DNA from: Caballeronia udeis
GTDB taxonomy: Bacteria; Pseudomonadota; Gammaproteobacteria; Burkholderiales; Burkholderiaceae
NCBI RefSeq assembly: GCF_001544555.2
Contig: NZ_FCOK02000079.1
Coordinates: 1-46,716 of the forward strand
DNA length: 46,716 nt
Direction: 5' to 3'
Positions 8,593 to 17,816 of this stretch are shown piece after piece; the stretch's first letter is position 1, and the number at the start of each line of letters is the position of its first letter. The translations under genes were made by a program, and so were the position numbers. The notes under the pieces were generated by a model, which worked only from the letters and a program-made list of their open reading frames with translations, had not been told where the DNA came from and searched no databases.

Positions 8593-9480
8593 CTAAACTT
8601 TCCCTTCCTCGACGTAACGATCGGTTTCAGCGAGCACATGTAGCGCGTCTTGATGATGGTGAACGGCGTATGCCGAATACAGCACATCCAAAACGGCTAT
8701 TTGCCCAATCTTAGCGGTCGTGGATTCAGGCGCTTCGGGCCGGTCGATAGCGTCCGCCTGCTCCGCAGTGATGAGCGAAATATCGGCGTAGCGCGTGATG
8801 GGCGATGATGGAAACGACGTGATGCAGATAGTATGAGCGCCCTGTTCGCGCGCGACCTGCAACGCGCGCACGGTCGTCTTGGTACGTCCCGAATTGCTGA
8901 TACCGAACACCACACATTTCGAATCGAGATTGATCGACGCAAACTGCTGGATGCTTTGATCGCGATAAAAGATACACTTTTTGCCGACCCGAAAAAAGCG
9001 CACCACGCCGTTTTCCGCTGCCAGTGCAGAGGTACCGGTCGCGAAGAAAACGACATATTCGCAGGCGCTCAGTGCCTCCACGACTTGCGCCACCACCTCC
9101 GGCCGCAGCTTTGCCATGGTTTGGTCGAGCGTCTCGCGTAACGCGCCGTGCACCTTGCGCATGACGATGTCGAGGGAGTCTCCCGGCTTGATATGGTCGT
9201 AGATCTCGCGCGTCTCGCTCGCCGGCAGCTGTTCGCGCCGGCGCGATAGCTCCTCGGCCAACGAGATTTTCATCTGCTGGAAGCTATCGAGACTGAACTC
9301 TTTGACAAAACGCGTCACCGTAGCCTCAGACACGCCGCATTTCTCCGCCATCTCGCGAATGGTCATCGATTTGGCCTGCGCGGGCGAGCGCACGATGTAC
9401 GTGCCGATCCGCCGCAGCGCGGGATTCAGTTCGGGCAGGCGCTCGCGTATCACCGCGAGGGTTCCGTTGGCAGAGGTCAT
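8593..9480 (-). CDS. RpiR/MurR-family transcriptional regulator
   Basis: A 295-residue regulator with an N-terminal RpiR HTH (MTIREMAEKCGVSEATVTRF, about residues 39-58) and a C-terminal SIS sugar-phosphate-binding domain (FFATGTSALAAENG, then GISNSGRTKTTVRAL, which is the SIS phosphate-contact Ser-rich loop). It ends the RLP-kinase-TRAP operon, and its ligand is likely a phosphorylated intermediate of that pathway. Two starts are possible: ATG at 9480 or TTG at 9507. Neither has a strong ribosome site, and the TTG begins 4 bases after the DctQM stop codon, so coupled translation is conceivable. Confidence 0.92.
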   Translation of the reverse strand: MTSANGTLAVIRERLPELNPALRRIGTYIVRSPAQAKSMTIREMAEKCGVSEATVTRFVKEFSLDSFQQMKISLAEELSRRREQLPASETREIYDHIKPGDSLDIVMRKVHGALRETLDQTMAKLRPEVVAQVVEALSACEYVVFFATGTSALAAENGVVRFFRVGKKCIFYRDQSIQQFASINLDSKCVVFGISNSGRTKTTVRALQVAREQGAHTICITSFPSSPITRYADISLITAEQADAIDRPEAPESTTAKIGQIAVLDVLYSAYAVHHHQDALHVLAETDRYVEEGKV

Positions 9481-9510
9481 GGATTCAGGCGTCTTAATGG
9501 TTGGCAAGCG

Positions 9511-11379
9511 TTACAGGAACACCGTTGATACCCAGGGCACCGCTGCTACGACGGCGAGGCCAACGATCAGCGCTCCAAGATAGCCCCAGATGCGTCGCAT
9601 CGCGAGCGATGGGTCGACACGCCCGATTGCGCATGCCATGTAGTATCCCACTCCGAAAGGCGGCGCGAACAAACCCACTCCCATCGCCAGGACCACCACC
9701 ATCGCGTACTGGACCTCGTTGACACCCAGCATTCGCGCGACAGGAAAGAGCAGCGGCCCGAACAGCACAATGGCGGGGATGCCTTCCAGGACGCTGCCCA
9801 GCACAATGAACGCGATCACGGAAACAAGCATGAAGGCCGGCGCACCCCCCGGCAGATGCGACATCGCGTAAGCAAGGTCCTGCGAGAAACCGGACTGCGT
9901 GAGCGCCCACGCCATGCTGGTCGCGGTACCGATGATGAGCAGAATCGAGCCTGAGAGCGCGGACGTGTCGACGAGCATGGGTTTGAGCCTGCGCCAGTCG
10001 AACTGGCGATATATCAGGAGCCCGACCAGCGCGGCATACACCACGCCGATGGTCGAGACTTCAGTTGCCGTTGCCACCCCCTCCACAACCGCCGTGCGAA
10101 TCACGAGGGGCAGCAGGAGCGCCGGCAGCGCTGCAACGAAGCTGCGGCCGATCACCCGCCATGCTGCCCGCGCTCCGTGCACCTTCGCCTCCTTGCGACT
10201 GCGCAGCCAAACCACCCCGCATAGCGCCAGTCCGAGCGTTACCGCCGGCAGCAGGCCGCCAATGAAGAGCGAAGTGATCGACACCCCCGTCACCGAGCCG
10301 ATGGTGATCAGCACGATGCCTGGCGGCACAGTCTCCGTCTGAGCGCCGGTCGCGGCGAGCAGCGCGGTGAGATCGCCTGGGTCGGAGCCGCGCTTTTGCA
10401 TTTCTGGAAACAGGACGGGCGCGACCGCGGCCATGTCCGCGGCCTTCGATCCCGAAATTCCCGACAACAAATACATCGCGCCGATCAGTACATACGACAA
10501 GCCACCGCGCACGTGCCCGAGCAGGTTGGCGAGGAACGCAACCATCGCGCGCGCGATGCCGGTCATCTCCATCAACTGTCCCACGAATACGAAGAGCGGG
10601 ACCGCTAGCAACATCACGTGCGACATGCCCTCGTCCATCCGCCCCACCACCACGGTGAGCGGTATGGACGTCGTCAGCGCAAGGTAGCTGAACGTTGCCA
10701 GGCCGAACGCGAATGCGATCGGCACGCCCGCCAGCACGGTCAGCGTCACAATGCCGACAAAGAAGACCACAAGGTTGTAGTTCCCGAGCTGCAGGAGCAA
10801 CGGCTGCGCCAGCCCGAGGACCGTACCGATGGCCGCCACCAGCAACACGGCCGACAGCACCATGCGCCAGTTCGCCACGCGAATCAGTTGCAGCAGCGCT
10901 GACAGCGCCATCAACGCGGCGCCCGCCGGCATGGCGGCCGCGCGCCACAACGAGGACAGTTCCAGCGCCGGAGTCGTGACATCGGCTTCGTGATACGCGT
11001 ACCCGAACGCTGGCTTAAGGATCAGCAGCAGGAAGCCGAGCGACGCCGCAATCGCGAAGACATCGAAGAACGCGCGCGTGGCCGGGCTTACGCGGTCCAC
11101 GAGCGCCGTCATGCGCATATGGTTGCCGCGCCAGAACGCGATCACAGCGCCCAACATGGCGAGCCACAGGAACAGCAGCGACGCCAGTTCGTCCGACCAG
11201 TCGAGCGGCCGATGCAGCGCGTAGCGCGAGACTACGCCGCTGAAAAGCAGCACGACCTCACCAAGCACGAGCATCGCGGCGACCGCCTCGACCGTCCATA
11301 TCAAGGCGCCTTCCAGTCTCGCTATCACATTGTCTACCGGCGCCGGACACGGCACGGTTCGGGTTATATCGGTTTCCAT
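9511..11379 (-). CDS. TRAP transporter fused permease, DctQ-DctM
   Basis: A 622-residue membrane protein in which the small 4-helix DctQ subunit (residues about 20-180, with the family pattern SRYALHRPLDWSDELASLLF) is fused to the large 12-helix DctM subunit (from about 205, with ALTTSIPLTVVVGRM and LAMGVGLFAPPFGVGYYMAC). Such fusions are known in the TRAP family. It forms the inner-membrane Na+-coupled channel for the DctP-bound ligand. The ATG at 11379 has AGGAGAC upstream and is preferred over the longer frame from 11421, which would run into the DctP stop. It lies 38 bases after dctP. Confidence 0.92.
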   Translation of the reverse strand: METDITRTVPCPAPVDNVIARLEGALIWTVEAVAAMLVLGEVVLLFSGVVSRYALHRPLDWSDELASLLFLWLAMLGAVIAFWRGNHMRMTALVDRVSPATRAFFDVFAIAASLGFLLLILKPAFGYAYHEADVTTPALELSSLWRAAAMPAGAALMALSALLQLIRVANWRMVLSAVLLVAAIGTVLGLAQPLLLQLGNYNLVVFFVGIVTLTVLAGVPIAFAFGLATFSYLALTTSIPLTVVVGRMDEGMSHVMLLAVPLFVFVGQLMEMTGIARAMVAFLANLLGHVRGGLSYVLIGAMYLLSGISGSKAADMAAVAPVLFPEMQKRGSDPGDLTALLAATGAQTETVPPGIVLITIGSVTGVSITSLFIGGLLPAVTLGLALCGVVWLRSRKEAKVHGARAAWRVIGRSFVAALPALLLPLVIRTAVVEGVATATEVSTIGVVYAALVGLLIYRQFDWRRLKPMLVDTSALSGSILLIIGTATSMAWALTQSGFSQDLAYAMSHLPGGAPAFMLVSVIAFIVLGSVLEGIPAIVLFGPLLFPVARMLGVNEVQYAMVVVLAMGVGLFAPPFGVGYYMACAIGRVDPSLAMRRIWGYLGALIVGLAVVAAVPWVSTVFL

Positions 11380-11417
11380 CGGTGTCTCCTGTGCTCCATC
11401 CGCGTGCGTGACGAACG

Positions 11418-12464
11418 TCACCCCAGCTTGCCGACCGCCTGTTCAAGCAGCGACCAGTTCTCGTTGCCGAATTTTTCCTGCATGTCGGCGTAGAACCGCG
11501 TCTTCGCGAGCGCGCTGCGGAATGCGGCGGGATCGACTTGGGAGAACTGCAGCCCTTTCTTCGACAAATCCGCCTGGAGACTCTTGCTGAGCGCGGCAAT
11601 ATCCGTGCGCTGTTCCTGCACGGAGCGCGCCAGTTCCGCCGCCACGATCTTCTGCAGATCTGGCGGCAACCGGTTCCACGCGTCTTGGTTGGCAAGCGTC
11701 CAGAAGCCGTCCCAGATATGGTTCGTGAGGCCGCAGTATTTCTGCACTTCGTAGAACTTGCCCGTATTGATAAGCGCTAGCGGGTTTTCCTGACCGTCGA
11801 CCACCCGGGTCTGCAACGCGCTGTAGAGCTCGTTGTAGTTGAGCGGCGTCGGCCCTGCGCCAAGGGCGTTGAACAGCGCGGTGTAGGCCGGGTTCGGGGG
11901 CACACGCAGCTTCAGACCCGCGAGATCGGCAGGCGTACGCACCGGTCGCGACGACGACGTCACCTGCCTGAAGCCGTTGTCCCACAAGCCGCCGACCGCG
12001 ACGATACGGCCGGTGCGGCTGATGTCGTCGCGAATCTTTGCGCCCAGTGGGCCGTCCATCGCCTTCCAGACCTGGTCGTAATTCGTGAACGCGAAACCGA
12101 CGCTCGCGATCCCTGAGGACTTGACGTAATTGCCCAGATTGCCGTGCCCGAGCGTCATGAATTCCACGGCGCCGCTACGCGTCTGCGACAGCGTGTCGGC
12201 ATCGGAGCCGAGCTGGTTGGCCGGGAATAGCCGGATATCCACACGCCCGTTCGTCGCTGCGCGGATTCGTTCGAGCGCCTCGCTCGCGCGCAGGTTCAGC
12301 GGATGCTGCGCATCGAGCGCAGTAGCGAACTTGTACGTAAATTCTGCTGCGCGAACTCCGCGCGGCAGGATGGCAGCGAAACCCGCCGTCACACCGCCGG
12401 CCACGCTTGCTTTGAGCATCAAACGCCGCCTTGCGTCGACGGGATACTTCGTGTGCTGGTCCAT
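11418..12464 (-). CDS. TRAP transporter substrate-binding protein DctP
   Basis: A 348-residue periplasmic binding protein. The N-terminus carries two Arg (RRRLMLKASVAGG) and a hydrophobic run ending at VRAA, a Tat- or Sec-type signal. The mature part has the DctP pattern, with the ligand-carboxylate Arg region LAGLKLRVPPNPAYTALFNA (about residues 180-200) and VVDGQENPLA. It captures an organic acid, probably an acid sugar given the kinase and RLP encoded upstream. The start has a CAGGAGAC site 6 bases before the ATG. Confidence 0.93.
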   Translation of the reverse strand: MDQHTKYPVDARRRLMLKASVAGGVTAGFAAILPRGVRAAEFTYKFATALDAQHPLNLRASEALERIRAATNGRVDIRLFPANQLGSDADTLSQTRSGAVEFMTLGHGNLGNYVKSSGIASVGFAFTNYDQVWKAMDGPLGAKIRDDISRTGRIVAVGGLWDNGFRQVTSSSRPVRTPADLAGLKLRVPPNPAYTALFNALGAGPTPLNYNELYSALQTRVVDGQENPLALINTGKFYEVQKYCGLTNHIWDGFWTLANQDAWNRLPPDLQKIVAAELARSVQEQRTDIAALSKSLQADLSKKGLQFSQVDPAAFRSALAKTRFYADMQEKFGNENWSLLEQAVGKLG

Positions 12465-12520
12465 CGTCGTCTCCTGATGCGCCTGAGGCGCTTTGTTATG
12501 AAGGTGTCGCGTTCGGGCCG

Positions 12521-13303
12521 TCAGCCATGTAGGCTGTTTGCATACTCCGCAAACGCATCGGGCGGCACGGCATGCACTGGCTCGAATGTCTGGTGCGCGA
12601 TGAACTCGGGTCGCGTGGGCTTACGGATCGCGTTGGATACCGCGCTGTAGGTCACATAGACGATGCGGCGCGGCAGGGGTGTCATGTTGCCTGCTGACCC
12701 ATGCACCGCGTTGCCATGAAACATCAGCACGCTGCCCGCGCGTCCGGTTGCCACTTCGATATCGCTGCCGGTACGAACGATCTCTTCCACGCGCCCGAGG
12801 TCCATCCAGCGACGGTTGTTTTCCTTGGGCGACGTCGGGATCATGCCAAGCTTGTGACTGCCCGGCACAAACATCAGCGCGCCGTTTGTCGTGAATACGT
12901 CATCAAGGAAGATGGCAATGTTCATCGCACGCGCTTCCGGCATGCCGTCGTCCTCATGCCACGTGACGAAGTCCTGATGCCACGGGAACGTGTCGCCGTC
13001 GAAGGCAACCTTCGGATTCACCTTGAACTGATGGATGTAAAGCGACTCCCCGATCAGTTGCTCCACCGGCTGTACTAGTCGTGCATCGAACGACAGCGTG
13101 CGAAATACGTCGCTATACTTATGGCAGCCGAAAGCCGTGCGCGGCGCGCCGTTCTTCTCGCGCCAGATCTCCGGGCGCTGCACCTGCGTGATGTCGGCAG
13201 CCTCTCGCCGCAGTACGTCCACTTCGCCGGCCGAAAACACGTCGGGCAGGACCAGGAAGCCGCTATCGTTGTATTGGTCGATCTGCGCCTGGGTGAGTTT
13301 CAT
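12521..13303 (-). CDS. phytanoyl-CoA dioxygenase-family oxygenase
   Basis: A 260-residue Fe(II)/2-oxoglutarate oxygenase of the PhyH family, which includes ectoine hydroxylase and phosphonate hydroxylases. The iron ligands are visible as WHQD (near residue 106) and the distal His in MFHGNAVHGSAGNMT (about residues 193-207), followed by the Arg of PRRIVYVTYSA. The start has CAGGAGA upstream. It sits between the DUF1537 kinase and the TRAP genes in one direction with short gaps, so it probably hydroxylates or oxidatively cleaves the transported compound. The substrate is unknown. Confidence 0.9.
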   Translation of the reverse strand: MKLTQAQIDQYNDSGFLVLPDVFSAGEVDVLRREAADITQVQRPEIWREKNGAPRTAFGCHKYSDVFRTLSFDARLVQPVEQLIGESLYIHQFKVNPKVAFDGDTFPWHQDFVTWHEDDGMPEARAMNIAIFLDDVFTTNGALMFVPGSHKLGMIPTSPKENNRRWMDLGRVEEIVRTGSDIEVATGRAGSVLMFHGNAVHGSAGNMTPLPRRIVYVTYSAVSNAIRKPTRPEFIAHQTFEPVHAVPPDAFAEYANSLHG

Positions 13304-13376
13304 TGCAATGTCTCCTGTTGGCGGGCGTTGACGCCCGGTTTCTTAACTCGCTGCACGCAGCGCCGATGCCAGATGT

Positions 13377-14753
13377 TCAGCGCCATTGCCGCCCCTCACG
13401 GGCCAGCACGAAATGATTGTCGGCGCCGTTCTGGCCGGCTTTGAGCAGCACCTGCGCGCCGTTCAGCGCGGGATCGGCGGCGTGGATATGCATTAACGCG
13501 TCCTGCGATTCGGGGTTGATCGCGTCCACACTGAGCGCGTCGATGCCCAGGCGGCGCATGGTCTGGCTGGAGGTATCGCCACCCGCAACCACGAAGCGAG
13601 ATAGACGCCGCCGAGCTGCAACGCGACGCAGCACCGTGCCGTACAGACCGCCAATCACGGCTGACGACTCCGCCCGCATCCGCTCGAACACGGTGCTTCC
13701 CGCGCGGAGGGTCGCGTCATCGGGACCGGCTGCCGTATAAATCACAATGCTTTGCTTGCGGGCCAGCGATTCGCATACATCCAACGCGAGCATGTCGGCA
13801 AATTCATCTTCGCCGCGCGCGGCAAGTTCTTCCAGCGACAGTCGCACCGTGCGCCAGCCTTGTGCCTTGGCATAATCGATTTGCGCAGCCGTATGAGGTG
13901 TACAGCTGCCGGACAACACCACGATGCTGTCAACCGGGCGTTGCGGCGTACCCTGCGCGCCTGCGGCCGGCTCCTCGCCAAGATGCGCGGCAAGCCCAGC
14001 CGCCAGTCCATGCGACGCCAGCGTGAACATTGGCCGATGTGCGGACGCGTCCCAGATGGCGTGAGCGATCTTGCGCAGGTCGGCATCTTCCAGAGCATCG
14101 AATACCGTGGCCGTCATCGCGCCGTGCTCGGCAAGCCGCGCGACAAGTTCGTCGATGGACTTACTGCGCAACATAGTGAAGTCACACAGTCCGACAGGCA
14201 AAGTGGTCTGCCGCGCGAGATGCGTTCGCAGGTCGGCCTCGTGCATTGGCGTTGCAGGATGGCTGGCCATGCTCGGATGCCGGTCGAGCCGGTATACGTC
14301 GCCGCGATACGCCGCAAAGTGATTACCGAATGCGGTGTAGCGGCCGAAATTCGGATGCGCCGCAACGATAGGCACGTTTTGCGATCCGAAGCATTGCTGC
14401 GCGAGTTCCAGCACGGCGCCGAAACTGCCTTGAGCCGGCGATGAATCGAAGGTCGCGCAAATCTTGTATTGCACGATGCGGGCGCCCGCCGCCTTGAACA
14501 ATTCGAAAGCCGGTCTGATCTCAGCCACCATCGCCGGCGGCGGCAGCGAACGGGCGATGCCGGCTACTCCCGCCACATCGAGATCTTTGGTTGCCTGCGC
14601 CCAAAGTTCCCGGCTCGGCGTCTGCACGAACAACATCCCGCGCATCCCTTTGCGATGGAATTCGAGAAGGTTGGCTGCTGCGCCGGTGAAGTCGTCGCCG
14701 TAGAAAGCGAATGGAGCGCCGTCCAGTCGTTCCTGGGTTGAGGTTACCCGCAT
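13377..14753 (-). CDS. DUF1537 four-carbon acid sugar kinase-like (OtnK/OiaK family)
   Basis: A 458-residue protein of the DUF1537 kinase family, which phosphorylates acid sugars such as tetronates and 3-oxo-isoapionate. The N-terminal substrate domain starts with FAFYGDDFTGAAANLLEF, and the C-terminal nucleotide domain holds FVVAGGDTSSQTMRRLGI; both are family signatures. Translation starts at an ATG 5 bases after the TGA of the RLP gene, so the two are likely translationally coupled. In D-apiose catabolism a DUF1537 kinase (OiaK) makes the phosphorylated substrate of an RLP. The same pairing is inferred here, although the other apiose genes are not in this window. Confidence 0.9.
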   Translation of the reverse strand: MRVTSTQERLDGAPFAFYGDDFTGAAANLLEFHRKGMRGMLFVQTPSRELWAQATKDLDVAGVAGIARSLPPPAMVAEIRPAFELFKAAGARIVQYKICATFDSSPAQGSFGAVLELAQQCFGSQNVPIVAAHPNFGRYTAFGNHFAAYRGDVYRLDRHPSMASHPATPMHEADLRTHLARQTTLPVGLCDFTMLRSKSIDELVARLAEHGAMTATVFDALEDADLRKIAHAIWDASAHRPMFTLASHGLAAGLAAHLGEEPAAGAQGTPQRPVDSIVVLSGSCTPHTAAQIDYAKAQGWRTVRLSLEELAARGEDEFADMLALDVCESLARKQSIVIYTAAGPDDATLRAGSTVFERMRAESSAVIGGLYGTVLRRVAARRRLSRFVVAGGDTSSQTMRRLGIDALSVDAINPESQDALMHIHAADPALNGAQVLLKAGQNGADNHFVLAREGRQWR

Positions 14754-14758
14754 GACGC

Positions 14759-16003
14759 TCAGGCCGCGAACGCGCCGAGTGCACGTGCCAGCGATGGTCG
14801 TGCACGCGCATATTCGTCCAGGGACACGCCTTCGATCGCCGCCGTCCACGCCGCCCTAATGCTGTCCACTCCTGCCGCGATACCGTCCGGGTGGCCAAGG
14901 ATGCCACCGCCGCAGGCGTAGATCAGATCCGTCGACTTCATGACGCGGTAAGTATCGAGGGCCTGCCAGACAGTCTGCTTCGACGAAAACACCGGCACGA
15001 CGGGCCACGCCGGGCCACCGTCGGCAAAGACTGGGGAAACGCAGGCCTGCGCGGAGCGCGCCACCGATTCATTCGACTCGTAGAACTTGTTGTCGAGCCC
15101 GTTCACATGAATGTGATCGGCGCCCGCGATACGGAAGAACTTGTGCCAGGCCTGGAAATCGACGCCGAATTCCGGCGAGCGGCTCATCGTGCCGAAACCG
15201 TTGCGGTGTCCGTGAATGGGCAACTGTGAATGCCGCCGCAGATACGCGAGCGCCGGCAAGCCGATCCAGTTAAGACTGACCATCACGCAGTTGCCACCCG
15301 ATGCGAGCACTTTGTCGTGGCGGCGCAGCATGTCATCCATTTCACCAGTGATATTGAACGCGTACATCACCTCGCGCCCCGTGCGCTGCGTGTAACGGCG
15401 TAGCACATCGAGGACAGCGTCCACTCGCTTGTCGAACGGGCAATGAGGCGGGTCCGCCATGAGCTCATCATCCTTGATGAAGTCGATGCCGCCTTCGGCA
15501 AGACGCCCCACCAGCTCTGCCGTCTCTTGAGGCGTCAGGCCGACGCTCGGCTTGACGATGGTTCCGATAAGCGGCCCGTCAACCACCTGCGCCATGCGCC
15601 GCGTCCCCTCCACGCCGAACTGCGGTCCCGCATAGGCGTCCGCAAGGACGGCGGGCAAGTGGATGTCGACGAGACGCAGCGCGCTGACCGACTGCACGTC
15701 GAAGATATTGCCTGCCGCCGTGGCGAGCATGTTCGGCAGGGACGTACCCGTGTTTTCAAGCGGCCACGACAGGGTCACATGGCAGCGGCGGATCGCCGCG
15801 GCCGAGCGGTTCGAGCCAACCGGTGGAGTCTCGAGCTCCTGAATCGCGTCGATTCGCGCGCCGTGACGTTCTGCAATCGACGCTCGTTCGCCAGGGATGG
15901 CGACAAACGTGGCGGTCGACGACTCACCCGCCATTTCAGCAGCTGCGTCTTGCGGGTTCAGCGACGTTTCGATCAGGTAGGTGGCAGCAAATCGGTGTGA
16001 CAC
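14759..16003 (-). CDS. RuBisCO-like protein (form IV RLP)
   Basis: A 414-residue member of the RuBisCO large-subunit superfamily. Active-site positions are readable: the first Lys in GTIVKPSVGLT, the carbamylated Lys with Asp-Glu in GGIDFIKDDE, the metal/substrate His in HGHRNG, a Lys in the loop-6 region (LDNKFYE), and the phosphate loop GGGILGHPDG. The KxG and SGG motifs differ from true RuBisCO (KPSVG and FSSKQT), so it is an RLP and not a CO2-fixing enzyme. Known RLPs next to DUF1537 kinases act as 3-oxo-isoapionate-4-phosphate decarboxylase or transcarboxylase/hydrolase. Start GTG with CGGAGAC upstream. First gene of the operon. Confidence 0.92.
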   Translation of the reverse strand: MSHRFAATYLIETSLNPQDAAAEMAGESSTATFVAIPGERASIAERHGARIDAIQELETPPVGSNRSAAAIRRCHVTLSWPLENTGTSLPNMLATAAGNIFDVQSVSALRLVDIHLPAVLADAYAGPQFGVEGTRRMAQVVDGPLIGTIVKPSVGLTPQETAELVGRLAEGGIDFIKDDELMADPPHCPFDKRVDAVLDVLRRYTQRTGREVMYAFNITGEMDDMLRRHDKVLASGGNCVMVSLNWIGLPALAYLRRHSQLPIHGHRNGFGTMSRSPEFGVDFQAWHKFFRIAGADHIHVNGLDNKFYESNESVARSAQACVSPVFADGGPAWPVVPVFSSKQTVWQALDTYRVMKSTDLIYACGGGILGHPDGIAAGVDSIRAAWTAAIEGVSLDEYARARPSLARALGAFAA

Positions 16004-16034
16004 AGCAGTCTCCGTGTTTTAGTAATGCCTCCAT

Positions 16035-16076
16035 GAAATATTATTTCTTTTCGCAAGTCAAAGAAAATTTAATTTT
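16035..16076. promoter_or_regulatory. two AT-rich palindromes upstream of the RLP operon
   Basis: GAAATATTATTTC (16035-16047) and AAAATTTAATTTT (16064-16076) are perfect 13-base palindromes with centres 29 bases apart, 30-75 bases upstream of the RLP start. They are candidate operators for the operon's RpiR protein or for the LacI regulator whose relic lies next door. A clear sigma-70 promoter could not be fixed. Confidence 0.4.
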
Positions 16077-16083
16077 ATTCTAA

Positions 16084-16505
16084 CGGCTTAGGGTATGCAC
16101 GGACTCTGCCAATAGCGCTATTGTCTTCATAGCAACTTCGAACAGTGCGCAGTCCTTTCGCCATGCCGAGAAGACGAATGCTGCTAAGGACGCAAACGAG
16201 GTCTCGGCCATGATCTCCTGACGACGCAGCCGGGCCTCTGCGAGCCCGGCGAGGAATCCCGCCTGTCGCTCCGTGATGATGGAAGTGTTGGACTCCCTGC
16301 ATAAATGCGAAGCACCGATAGCCGCGTTCGAGTAAACATAACGCTACGTCGCGCCCCATTACGAAGTGACTACCACAGACTGACCAAGCGCTGGCATCGT
16401 CCGCAACGCGCCGGTCGATGAAAATCACCGGCACCCGACGGTCGTGGTTCGGCTGCGAACAGCGTCAAAACCGAGTCCCAACGATGCTCGCAGACAAATT
16501 TGGCC
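16084..16505 (-). pseudogene. LacI-family regulator fragment, frameshifted
   Basis: On the minus strand the periplasmic-binding-like domain of a LacI regulator is readable in two frames. PVIFIDRRVADD and ALCLLERGYRCFAFMQG (about 16434-16285) are in one frame, and TSIITERQAGFLAGLAEARL in the next (about 16280-16220). The LacI HTH is absent and a frameshift separates the parts. Its place just upstream of the RLP operon suggests it was once the local regulator, before or beside the RpiR protein. Confidence 0.65.
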
Positions 16506-16668
16506 CCATCGGAAAACCCGCAACCAGTTGTTAGCTAAGTAGGCTTTTGGCAGCCTGGTCTGCGGTTGCATCCGTTTGACGCGCTAGCGATGGCGTCGTC
16601 CGAAAATAATTGGCCTCGGCGTCGAACCAGTGGGCACGCCGAGGCCATCCGAAGCCGTTTCTCGAACC

Positions 16669-17763
16669 TTAGCCCCGGGTGCGGTCCTGCAAACCTTGCA
16701 CCGCTTGGAGGACTGCCACGCGGAACTGCGCTAGTACCGAGGCTTTCCATTCATCGTCGTTAGTGTAGAACCCATCAAGAATGCCTCGCTTGATACCAAC
16801 CTTGAGCGCCTCGTCTGCGTCCGGATGGCGGCGCAGCCAATGGTCACCGCGCAGCCCGGTGAGCATTTCTTCGAAGGGAATGGTGCCGTACTCGAGCGCG
16901 ATGGTAGTCGACTCTGCGTCAGGACATTCCTGCTTCGGAATACTTACCAACGGACCTTCTATTTCGAACATCACGGAGTCTCCCTTGAGCGGAGCAAACA
17001 CATCGGCGCCCCACCAGGCGCGGGCCCGCTCATATTCCGACATGTCACCGACAAAGACCTTTTCGCAATGACCGCTCGGACCCAGGCCCGTATGGACGTC
17101 GATCCAGCCGAGTCGCTCAGCGGCTGCGCCATACTGGCGAAGAATACGGCGCGCCGTGCGATTGCTCCATGTCTGAAAAGTTCCGCCGTGAAACATGCCC
17201 GTCGCCGAACTATACTGGCCTCCGCCGACCGCATTCGCATAGATAGCATGGCCCTGCCTAGCCGCGTAGTCTGTCAGGAAGGCTTCGTTTTCGGCCGAAG
17301 GCGGCCAAGCGGCGGGAATCAGGTGCGCCTCAAGCTCAGCGTAGCGGACATTGACCGGCGCATCTTTGTCGAAATCGATGAAGTTGCGGTTGACGTCGAT
17401 GTTGTCTTCGTTGGTACGATGCCAGTAAGAGAAGCCATAGGGGTTGATAGCGTGCACCAACAGCACCGCGACGCCGGCTGGCTTTAATCGTTCCAGCAAC
17501 TCGTCGTCGTGCAGCAGCGCAACCTGGCAGCCCGAACCACAATAGCCCTCTACCCCGTGGGTCGCCGATGTGATGACAAGCAAATTGGGTGCGTCGTCCG
17601 CACCGATGCGAACCACGTCGGTCGCCAGTTCCTCGCCGGCAATGCCGCGGTGACCTTCCAGTATGTAGCTTTCGATGGCGGCGCCACGTAGCTTCGCGGC
17701 GTCGCGAAACTGCCGGCGCGCATGCGCGTAGCTGTCGGAGAAATAATGCACGGCTCTCGTCAT
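16669..17763 (-). CDS. DUF2817 (M14-like metallopeptidase) family protein
   Basis: A 364-residue protein of the DUF2817 family, related to M14 zinc carboxypeptidases. Candidate zinc ligands are the His of ATHGVEG (about residue 70), a Glu-rich segment that follows, and the His of WIDVHTGLGPSGHCEKVFVG. NRNF with the preceding NIDV resembles the substrate-carboxylate Arg region of M14 enzymes. No signal peptide is seen, so it should be cytoplasmic. The ATG at 17763 is preferred to the upstream codon at 17808. It is followed on the same strand as the MHS-type carrier at 17817-19172, so uptake and hydrolysis of an amide- or peptide-like compound is plausible but unproven. Confidence 0.85.
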   Translation of the reverse strand: MTRAVHYFSDSYAHARRQFRDAAKLRGAAIESYILEGHRGIAGEELATDVVRIGADDAPNLLVITSATHGVEGYCGSGCQVALLHDDELLERLKPAGVAVLLVHAINPYGFSYWHRTNEDNIDVNRNFIDFDKDAPVNVRYAELEAHLIPAAWPPSAENEAFLTDYAARQGHAIYANAVGGGQYSSATGMFHGGTFQTWSNRTARRILRQYGAAAERLGWIDVHTGLGPSGHCEKVFVGDMSEYERARAWWGADVFAPLKGDSVMFEIEGPLVSIPKQECPDAESTTIALEYGTIPFEEMLTGLRGDHWLRRHPDADEALKVGIKRGILDGFYTNDDEWKASVLAQFRVAVLQAVQGLQDRTRG

Positions 17764-17816
17764 ATTAGGATTCCTGTCGTTTGTTAGGAAGGTTATCGAT
17801 TCTGGCAATTGTCTAT

